DNA from: Pontiella sp.
Lineage (GTDB): Bacteria > Verrucomicrobiota > Kiritimatiellia > Kiritimatiellales > Pontiellaceae
DNA: 5,070 nucleotides
Assembly (NCBI GenBank): GCA_029939385.1
Contig: JAOZSZ010000123.1
Location: 1 to 5,070, forward strand
Direction: 5' to 3'
Under the pieces are notes generated by a model, which saw only the letters and a program-made list of their open reading frames with translations, ran no database searches and was not told where the DNA came from. Of this stretch, positions 1 through 5,070 are shown piece by piece (the first letter of the stretch is position 1; the number at the start of each line of letters is the position of its first letter). A program made the position numbers and the translations under genes.

Positions 1-1
1 C

Positions 2-466
2 GGAAAGACCCTCAACCGCGAACTGGATGGCGAGGTGGTTTGCGAATGTTTTGGAGTTACCGACAAGGCGCTCGAACAGTTTGTTCGCGATCAAAAGCTG
101 ACGACTGCCGAGGGCGTCACTAACGCCTGTAAAGCTGGCGGCGGATGCGGTCAATGTATCCCTGAAATTGAAAAAATTATGGATCGCGTTATTCATGAGG
201 AAAAAACCAAAACCGAAGAGAAGCCTCAGATGACTCAGCTTCAGAAGATTCGTATTATTGAAGAGACGATCGACCGCGAAATTCGACCTATTCTTCGCCG
301 CGACGGGGGAGATCTTGAGTTGCACGATGTAGATGGAAATCGGGTATTTGTTAAGTTTCAAGGCGCTTGCGTCAGCTGCCCCGTCTCATCCGTTACACTT
401 AAGGATGTGGTTGAAACCCAGCTTCGCGAAGCGGTCTCCGATGAGATCGTTGTGGAAGCCATCTAG
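2..466 (+). CDS. nifU: NifU-type Fe-S cluster scaffold protein, 3' part (5' end outside window)
   Basis: Scaffold on which Fe-S clusters are assembled in the cytoplasm with sulfur from NifS, before transfer to apo-proteins. The frame is open to the left edge, so this is the last 154 residues of a longer protein; the GTG at 35 is not a credible start because in-frame sequence typical of NifU precedes it. Fragment residues 12-55 form the central BFD-like [2Fe-2S] domain, with ligands CxC (C14, C16) and CxxC (C49, C52). The 33-residue step from C16 to C49 equals that between C139 and C172 of Azotobacter vinelandii NifU. A charged linker (about 64-76) leads to a C-terminal Nfu domain (about 80-150) with DGGDLEL and the cluster-binding CVSCP motif (C123, C126). 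The N-terminal IscU-like domain must lie upstream if the gene is intact. C43, close to the CxxC pair, is an extra cysteine. nifS follows 48 bp downstream, in the classical nifU-nifS order. Confidence 0.93.
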   Translation, partial: GKTLNRELDGEVVCECFGVTDKALEQFVRDQKLTTAEGVTNACKAGGGCGQCIPEIEKIMDRVIHEEKTKTEEKPQMTQLQKIRIIEETIDREIRPILRRDGGDLELHDVDGNRVFVKFQGACVSCPVSSVTLKDVVETQLREAVSDEIVVEAI

Positions 467-503
467 ATAATATCGAACGGCACGCGTCTGTTAAACCCAT
501 TTT

Positions 504-510
504 GAGGAGA
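504..510 (+). promoter_or_regulatory. Shine-Dalgarno site of nifS
   Basis: The string GAGGAGA lies 4 nt before the ATG at 515 and supports this start. The 48 bp nifU-nifS gap contains no convincing terminator or promoter, so co-transcription is likely. Confidence 0.8.
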
Positions 511-514
511 GAAA

Positions 515-1720
515 ATGAACCCATTAATTTATGTTGATAACAATGCCACCACGGCGGTTGCTCCGGAAGTCACCGAGGCCATGATGCCCTTTTTCACCGA
601 GTACTGGGGAAATCCTTCAAGTATGCATACCTTCGGCGGGGGCGTGAAAAAATACATCGATACCGCTCGCGAGCAAGTGGCCGAACTGATTGGCGCGGAG
701 CATCCCCATGAAATTGTTTTTACGAGTTGCGGTTCGGAGAGCGATAATATGGCGATTCGGGGGGCGGTGGATGCCATGGGCGGGCACCCGCATGTGATCA
801 CCACGCGCGTCGAACACGCGGCCGTGCTGGGGCCATGCCACTATCTTGAAGATAAGGGATTTCGCTTTTCTACACTGGATGTGAATGAACAGGGCAATCT
901 AGATCTGGAGCAGGTTCGTGAGCTTTCGATGTCGGGGAAACACACCGTAGCTTCGGTGATGTGGGCCAACAACGAAACCGGCGTGATTTTCCCTATTCCA
1001 GAGATTGGCGCAATCATTAAAGAAAACGGCGGCGTTTTTCATACCGATGCGGTCCAGATGGCCGGAAAGCTACCCCTTTCAGTAAAAGATATTCCGGTTG
1101 ATTTGCTTTCGATCTCTGGACACAAAATTCATGCCCCGAAAGGGGTCGGTGCATTATATATCCGCCGAGGAACCAAGGTGACGCCACACATTATGGGCGG
1201 TCACCAAGAGCGGGGACGGCGGGCTGGAACGGAGAATGTGCCCTACATTGTAGGGCTGGGAAAAGCGTGTGAATTAGCCCTACAGTCTATGGCGAAAGAT
1301 GCCAATCATGAACGCAAACTGCGTGACCGCTTGGAGCAGGGGATTCTTGCGACCTGTCCGGGCGCACGGGTGAGTGGGGATCTTAAAAATCGGCTGCCCA
1401 ATACCACCAATATTAGTTTTGAATATGTTGAGGGAGAAGCCATTTTGCTGATGCTTGATGATGTCGGTATTTGTGCGTCGACCGGTTCGGCTTGTGCATC
1501 GGGTTCGTTGGAGCCCTCGCATGTATTACGTGCGATGGATGTGCCGCGCACGATGCTACATGGTTCAATCCGATTTAGCTTCGGACGCTATAGCACGGAA
1601 AAGGATGTCGACGGTATTTTAGAGCAGATGCCTCGCATCATCGCTCGTCTTCGCGAGATGTCGCCCTTTGGTCACGAGAGCGGAGGCACGAACTGCCATT
1701 GTGCCGATAGTTGTGCATAG
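515..1720 (+). CDS. nifS: Cysteine desulfurase, NifS type
   Basis: PLP-dependent class V aminotransferase-fold enzyme that converts L-cysteine to L-alanine and a protein-bound persulfide, the sulfur source for Fe-S assembly on NifU. It has 401 residues, close to the family norm. Visible motifs: YVDNNATT near the N-terminus (6-13), NPSS (33-36), H101 in EHAAV (ring-stacking His), NNETG (152-156), D178 and Q181 in HTDAVQ, the PLP-binding lysine K204 in SGHK, and RRAGTEN (235-241). The catalytic cysteine is C327 in the loop GSACASGSLEPSH; the equivalents in A. vinelandii NifS are K202 and C325, so register is kept throughout. The short active-site loop without an insertion marks the NifS/IscS group rather than SufS. 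The ATG at 515 has a good Shine-Dalgarno site and begins just before the conserved N-terminus. Odd feature: the C-terminus ends in a CxCxxxC tail (C394, C396, C400). Downstream it faces the convergent paaK gene. Confidence 0.96.
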   Translation: MNPLIYVDNNATTAVAPEVTEAMMPFFTEYWGNPSSMHTFGGGVKKYIDTAREQVAELIGAEHPHEIVFTSCGSESDNMAIRGAVDAMGGHPHVITTRVEHAAVLGPCHYLEDKGFRFSTLDVNEQGNLDLEQVRELSMSGKHTVASVMWANNETGVIFPIPEIGAIIKENGGVFHTDAVQMAGKLPLSVKDIPVDLLSISGHKIHAPKGVGALYIRRGTKVTPHIMGGHQERGRRAGTENVPYIVGLGKACELALQSMAKDANHERKLRDRLEQGILATCPGARVSGDLKNRLPNTTNISFEYVEGEAILLMLDDVGICASTGSACASGSLEPSHVLRAMDVPRTMLHGSIRFSFGRYSTEKDVDGILEQMPRIIARLREMSPFGHESGGTNCHCADSCA

Positions 1721-1760
1721 AAAACAAATGAGCACGTTGCTCTTCAGTCGTTCAGTTTTC
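1720..1760. terminator. possible bidirectional terminator between convergent genes
   Basis: The 23 bp between the two stop codons holds a 5 bp perfect hairpin (GAGCA, loop CGT, TGCTC, 1730-1742). An outer 6 bp inverted repeat, GAAAAC (1720-1725) with GTTTTC (1755-1760), surrounds it. On each strand the hairpin is followed by moderately T-rich sequence. The stem is short and the U-tracts imperfect, and the structure overlaps the end of the paaK coding region, so this is a weak call. Confidence 0.35.
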
Positions 1761-3066
1761 TTTTATCGATCACGCGCTGGGCTTTACCAATAAATCGTTC
1801 GAGAGAGTTGGGAGAGACGAGCTCAATATTCATGTGTAAACCGGTGGTTCCCTTGACGGCATGATCAATCTTCTCTTTCAGTTCCTGAAGCTCTTTCATA
1901 CTGGAGCTGAAGGATTTATCCGTCATTTCAACCTTTATGGTCGCCACGTCGGTTCGGTCGGGGCGGTCGATCTCAATCAAGTAATGCGGTGCGGTTCCTT
2001 CCACGCGCAGCAGCGCCTGTTCAACCTGTGATGGATAGAGATTGACCCCTTTAATAATGAGCATGTCATCACTACGCCCCGTCACGCGATCCATGCGAAT
2101 GGTGGTTCGCCCGCAGGTGCACGGCTCGGGTTTAAGTGCAGCGATGTCGCGCGTACGATAGCGGATAATCGGCATGGCTTCCTTACAGAGCGAAGTGAAG
2201 ACTAACTCACCCTCTTCGCCGGGCTCGACGGGTTCGAGCGTATCGGGATTGATGCACTCAACAATGAAGGCATCCTCAGAAATATGCATGCCGTCGCGCA
2301 CGGCACACTCGCCACTCACGCCCGGCCCAATCACCTCGCTCAATCCATAGTTGTTAAAGCAGAGAATGCCCAGTTCATCTTCGATACGAGTTCGCATTCC
2401 CTCCGTCCACGGCTCGCCGCCAAAGTGAGCATATTTCAGGTTGAGCGCACTGCGCGGAATATCGTTCTGGATAATAAATTCGGAAAGAGTGAGGGCATAA
2501 CTCGGCGTGCAAACCAGCGCGTCGACCTGCATGTCCATCATCAGCATGATCTGCTTTGGGGTGTTTCCTGCCGCCGCCGGAATGACGGATGCCCCCACGC
2601 GCTCCGCGCCATAATGCAGTCCAAAGCCTCCCGTGAAGAGGCCGTAGCCAAAGGCAATTTGAACACTATGTTCAGGGAGGAGTCCGCCGCCGGTCAGGAA
2701 GCGAGCACAGAGATTGGCCCAGACCTTGAGATCATTTTGGGTGTAGGCCACCATCGTCGGTTTGCCGGTTGTGCCCGACGATCCGTGATAGCGCGCCACC
2801 TCAGAGCGATCAACCGCCAGCATATTTAAGGGATATTGTTCGCGCAGGTCGGCTTTCGTGGTGAAAGGCAACCGTTGTAAATCATCCAAGGAGTTAATTT
2901 TTTCCGGCGTAATCCCCGCCTCAGAAAAAGCCTTTTTGTAGAAGGGAACATTTTGAACGCGCTCCACCGTCTCTTTTAACTTGGCGGACTGTAACGCCAC
3001 CAATTCATGGCGAGGTAATGTTTCCGCTTTATCCCAAATTCGATTCTCAACAACAAACGTACTCAT
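1744..3066 (-). CDS. paaK: Phenylacetate-CoA ligase family protein (downstream copy)
   Basis: Adenylate-forming aryl-CoA ligase; family members activate phenylacetate or related arylacetates with ATP to an acyl-AMP and then form the CoA thioester, releasing AMP and PPi, in the cytoplasm. At 440 residues it has normal PaaK length. Motifs in order: N-terminal IWDKAETLPR (10-19), nucleotide-binding loop SSGTTGKPT (96-104), GYGLFTGGFGLHYGAE (140-155), GGEPW (216-220), YGLSE (240-244), RYRTRD (302-307), CTCGR (316-320), hinge-region GRSDDMLIIKGVN (330-342), and GKAQRV (427-432) carrying the probable catalytic lysine K428 of the C-terminal subdomain. All core motifs are present, so it should be active; exact substrate is unknown (phenylacetate, indoleacetate and hydroxyphenylacetate are all plausible). 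It is the last gene of the operon. Its ATG shares one base with the TAA of the ACT gene (TAATG), with GGAAGG 3 nt upstream at 3070-3075, which points to translational coupling. It resembles the first ligase of the operon along its whole length. Confidence 0.92.
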   Translation of the reverse strand: MSTFVVENRIWDKAETLPRHELVALQSAKLKETVERVQNVPFYKKAFSEAGITPEKINSLDDLQRLPFTTKADLREQYPLNMLAVDRSEVARYHGSSGTTGKPTMVAYTQNDLKVWANLCARFLTGGGLLPEHSVQIAFGYGLFTGGFGLHYGAERVGASVIPAAAGNTPKQIMLMMDMQVDALVCTPSYALTLSEFIIQNDIPRSALNLKYAHFGGEPWTEGMRTRIEDELGILCFNNYGLSEVIGPGVSGECAVRDGMHISEDAFIVECINPDTLEPVEPGEEGELVFTSLCKEAMPIIRYRTRDIAALKPEPCTCGRTTIRMDRVTGRSDDMLIIKGVNLYPSQVEQALLRVEGTAPHYLIEIDRPDRTDVATIKVEMTDKSFSSSMKELQELKEKIDHAVKGTTGLHMNIELVSPNSLERFIGKAQRVIDKRKLND

Positions 3067-3506
3067 TAGCCTTCCGCGCGCTGGTAGAATTCGATGCTGT
3101 TGAGGATATTAACGTTGGCTTTTTCCAAAGCATCGACCGCTTTATCCATATCGTCAAAGCGAAATAAGAGGATAGAGTTTTCTCCATTTTTAATTGTGAA
3201 CGCATACATATATTCAACACTAATGCCCGAGTCCTCCTCAATTTTAAGGATCTCGCTCAGGCCACCCGGCTGGTCATTCACATTCACTGCAAGCACATCC
3301 GTCAGTTTCGCCACAAAGCCTTTTTCTATAAGAACGGCCTTCGCCTTGTCATACTCCTTAACGATCAGCCGCAGAATACCGAACTGCTCGGTATCGGCCA
3401 ACGAAAGGGTAAGGATATTGATTTCGCGTTCTGCCAATACCGCGCAAAGCTCGCGTAGGCGGCCAGGCTTATTTTCCAAGAATACGGATAGTTGTTTTAA
3501 TTTCAC
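3066..3506 (-). CDS. Tandem ACT-domain protein, putative amino acid-binding regulator
   Basis: Small 146-residue protein made almost wholly of two ACT domains. The first (about 4-63) has the ligand-loop signature ENKPGRLREL (11-20) after a beta strand; the second (about 71-140) has the equivalent NDQPGGLSEI (77-86). ACT domains typically bind amino acids at a dimer interface and control a partner enzyme; stand-alone tandem ACT proteins of this size are common but poorly characterised. There is no catalytic or DNA-binding domain, signal peptide or membrane segment. The start is GTG, with GGAG 8 nt upstream (complement of 3515-3518); no ATG fits the beginning of the first ACT strand. It lies 19 bp after the upstream ligase and overlaps the downstream ligase start by one base. 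It may therefore sense an aromatic amino acid or arylacetate and modulate one or both ligases. That role is inference from context only. Confidence 0.88.
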   Translation of the reverse strand: MKLKQLSVFLENKPGRLRELCAVLAEREINILTLSLADTEQFGILRLIVKEYDKAKAVLIEKGFVAKLTDVLAVNVNDQPGGLSEILKIEEDSGISVEYMYAFTIKNGENSILLFRFDDMDKAVDALEKANVNILNSIEFYQRAEG

Positions 3507-3514
3507 TTTCTTTG

Positions 3515-3518
3515 CTCC
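3515..3518 (-). promoter_or_regulatory. Shine-Dalgarno site supporting a GTG start of the ACT gene
   Basis: GGAG on the minus strand lies 8 nt before the GTG at 3506-3504, within the 19 bp gap after the upstream ligase stop. It supports the non-ATG start. Confidence 0.55.
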
Positions 3519-3525
3519 GAGTTAA

Positions 3526-4857
3526 TTAATTCTTTCGATGATCAATGACTCTCTTGGCCTTACCCATTGATCGCTCAATGGTGTTGGGTTCCACGAGAGA
3601 GAGCTTAACGCGAATCCCTAAAATGTGGGCAATGGTATCGGATAGTTGCTTGTGAACCGCTTCCACGCCCCGGATCGTATCGCTGAAGGTTTCGGCCGTG
3701 ACTTCCACTTGCACTTCCATCTGATCCATTCCGCCGGCGCGGCTAAGGATGATTTGATAGTGGGGAAGGGTTTCTTCGACCCGAAGCAAGGCGGCTTCGA
3801 TTTGCGATGGAAAGATATTTACGCCACGGATGATAAACATATCGTCGCTTCGCCGCGCAATACGATTGATCCGTCGGATGGTACGCCCGCATTCGCAAGG
3901 TTCGGCAATAATGCTGGTAATATCGTGCGTGCGATAACGCATGATCGGCATCGCCTTTTTGCTGAGCGTAGTAATGATCAGTTCGCCTTCCTCGCCATCG
4001 GGCATCGCTTCATCCGTAACCGGATCAACAATCTCGATCATGAAATGGTCTTCAAAGATATGTAGCCCCTGCTGTTTTTCGCAGGCCATGCCAACCCCCG
4101 GCCCAATAATTTCGGAAAGGCCATAGATATCGAAGGCTTTGATCCCCGTTTTTCCTTCAATATATTCGCGCATCTCGTCGGACCACGGCTCAGCCCCAAA
4201 AACACCGACGCGTAGCGGGATGTCATTCCAATCGAGACCCATTTTTTCCGCATACTCGATCAGGTGCAGAAAATAGCTCGGCGTCGCACAAATCGCCGTA
4301 GTGCCAAAGTCGCGCATCACCATAATCTGCCGTTCAGAATTTCCGCCAGAGATAGGAATCACCGTTGCGCCAAGGGCTTCCGCGCCATAGTGCGCGCCAA
4401 GCCCACCCGTAAAGAGGCCATAGCCATAGGCATTCTGGATAATATCGCCAGAGTGTAGTCCTGCGCAGGCAAACGTGCGCACCATAACCTCATTCCAAAC
4501 TTCGATATCCTCCTTCGTATAAGCCACCACAATCGGTTTTCCGGTGGTGCCCGATGAAGCATGCAGACGAACCACCTCATTCATCGGAACAGCGAAGAGA
4601 CCATAGGGATAGGTATCGCGCAGATCCGTTTTTTGAGTGAAGGGCAACTTTCGAATATCCTCCAAGGTCTGGATATCCTCCGGCTTCACTCCGCGCTCAT
4701 CCATCCGCTCTCGGAAGAGCTTTTGGTTATCGTAAGCATGTTTTGTAATCGCGCGAAGGCGTTGAAGTTGGAGGCTACGAAGTTGTTCTTTATGAATATA
4801 GTCAGGAGCTGAAGCCGGGTGCATTAGGCTTTCCTTATCGTTCCATTGAGCATGCAT
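3526..4857 (-). CDS. paaK: Phenylacetate-CoA ligase family protein (upstream copy, first gene of operon)
   Basis: Second AMP-forming aryl-CoA ligase of the window, 443 residues, and probably the first gene of the operon. Motifs: SSGTTGKP (101-108), YGYGLFTGG (144-152), GAEPW (221-225), YGLSE (245-249), RYRTHD (307-312), CECGR (321-325), RSDDMFIIRGVN (336-347) and GKAKRV (432-437) with the probable catalytic lysine K433. The glycine usually found before the Arg of the GRSDD motif, present in the sister copy, is Arg here (R335). The ATG at 4857 is preferred because AAGGAAAGG lies 6 nt upstream and because QWNDK (4-8) resembles the IWDK element near the start of the sister copy. The ATG at Met12, also preceded by a purine-rich stretch, would lose that element. 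The two ligases are clearly paralogous but differ in the substrate-pocket region and in the C-terminal subdomain, so they may use different aryl acids; which is true PaaK cannot be told from sequence alone. Confidence 0.92.
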   Translation of the reverse strand: MHAQWNDKESLMHPASAPDYIHKEQLRSLQLQRLRAITKHAYDNQKLFRERMDERGVKPEDIQTLEDIRKLPFTQKTDLRDTYPYGLFAVPMNEVVRLHASSGTTGKPIVVAYTKEDIEVWNEVMVRTFACAGLHSGDIIQNAYGYGLFTGGLGAHYGAEALGATVIPISGGNSERQIMVMRDFGTTAICATPSYFLHLIEYAEKMGLDWNDIPLRVGVFGAEPWSDEMREYIEGKTGIKAFDIYGLSEIIGPGVGMACEKQQGLHIFEDHFMIEIVDPVTDEAMPDGEEGELIITTLSKKAMPIMRYRTHDITSIIAEPCECGRTIRRINRIARRSDDMFIIRGVNIFPSQIEAALLRVEETLPHYQIILSRAGGMDQMEVQVEVTAETFSDTIRGVEAVHKQLSDTIAHILGIRVKLSLVEPNTIERSMGKAKRVIDHRKN

Positions 4858-5070
4858 AGTGAACCTTTCCTTGGAGTTAAAATGAATGTGATAGAAGTAC
4901 TAAAAATATAGATTCAAGGCAAGGGTAGCATTGGGAAAACCAAAATCCTGACGGGTGTTTCATTTTTTTTGAATCACGGCAATTTTCCCTGCAACCATTT
5001 GTTTACCTACCTTGGTGCGGGTAAAGTCTCGAACCAATCTTAGGTTATGCGTTTTGTTGGGGAAAGGGGT
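4858..5070. other. 5' flank of the paaK-ACT-paaK operon, no gene seen
   Basis: No supported coding region lies on either strand up to the window edge. It should hold the operon promoter. On the minus strand a TTGAAT (4918-4913) and weak AT-rich candidates for a -10 box, such as TATCAC (4893-4888, spacer 19) or TCTATC (4895-4890, spacer 17), can be paired, but none is a good match. I found no GG-N10-GC sigma-54 site. There is a run of eight T at 4963-4970 and small imperfect inverted repeats (TTGG/CCAA at 4931-4943; TTGGT/ACCAA at 5012-5037). Confidence 0.5.
4864..4872 (-). promoter_or_regulatory. Shine-Dalgarno site of the first paaK copy
   Basis: AAGGAAAGG on the minus strand, 6 nt before the ATG at 4857. 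It decides the choice of the upstream ATG over Met12. Confidence 0.65.

Noticed and set aside
2284..2829. A 181-codon open frame on the plus strand
   Set aside because: It lies wholly antisense to the well-supported ligase gene, has the composition of a shadow frame and no recognisable domain.
3094..3525. A 143-codon open frame on the plus strand, antisense to the ACT gene
   Set aside because: The minus-strand frame encodes two clear ACT domains; the plus-strand product is Ser/Arg-rich with no motif, so it is a shadow.
3889..3903. Cys pair of the CxCGR motif as a possible novel metal site in the ligases
   Set aside because: Both copies have it at the same place, and it appears to be a normal family signature of PaaK-type ligases rather than something new.
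1744..4857. The two ligases as a recent tandem duplication or recombination product
   Set aside because: They match well in motifs but differ through most intervening stretches, and an ACT gene lies between them. I saw no long identical DNA tracts, so the duplication is old or the copies have separate origins.
4955..4972. Run of eight T that could be a plus-strand terminator
   Set aside because: No stable GC-rich stem precedes it, and no plus-strand gene ends here.
5012..5037. tRNA-like string on the minus strand (GGTTCGAG followed by CCCGCACCA)
   Set aside because: The stem beside the TTCGAGA loop does not pair, and no matching 5' acceptor strand is present at the right distance. It looks like chance resemblance.

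Overview
The window has two convergent transcription units and no mobile element, CRISPR array or RNA gene that I can support. Plus strand, 2-1720: the 3' part of a nifU-type Fe-S scaffold gene, cut by the left edge, followed after 48 bp by a complete nifS-type cysteine desulfurase. Minus strand, 4857-1744: a three-gene operon read right to left, made of a PaaK-type aryl-CoA ligase, a tandem ACT-domain protein and a second PaaK-type ligase. The convergent stop codons of nifS and the last paaK are only 23 bp apart. The last 213 bp (4858-5070) are the 5' flank of the paaK operon and hold no gene I can support.

NifS takes sulfur from L-cysteine as a persulfide and passes it to NifU, where Fe-S clusters are built. 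No nitrogenase structural or accessory gene is visible. The pair may therefore be the general Fe-S assembly system of an anaerobe, as in several non-diazotrophs, rather than a nitrogen-fixation module; the window cannot settle this. In the second unit, two AMP-forming ligases of the phenylacetate-CoA ligase family flank a small protein with two ACT domains. An ACT protein beside PaaK ligases suggests arylacetate or aromatic amino acid metabolism with amino acid sensing. This would fit peptide-fermenting or sulfur-metabolising anaerobes, where such ligases often sit near indolepyruvate:ferredoxin oxidoreductase genes, but none is in view.

The organism is a bacterium with moderate GC, clear purine-rich Shine-Dalgarno sites and tightly packed operons. 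The gene content suggests an anaerobe, for example from the Deltaproteobacteria-like groups or the PVC/Kiritimatiellota side. That placement is a guess from gene content only.

Most of the window is ordinary. The points worth a second look are the ligase-ACT-ligase arrangement, a substitution in a conserved adenylation motif of one ligase, and a cysteine-rich C-terminal tail on NifS.
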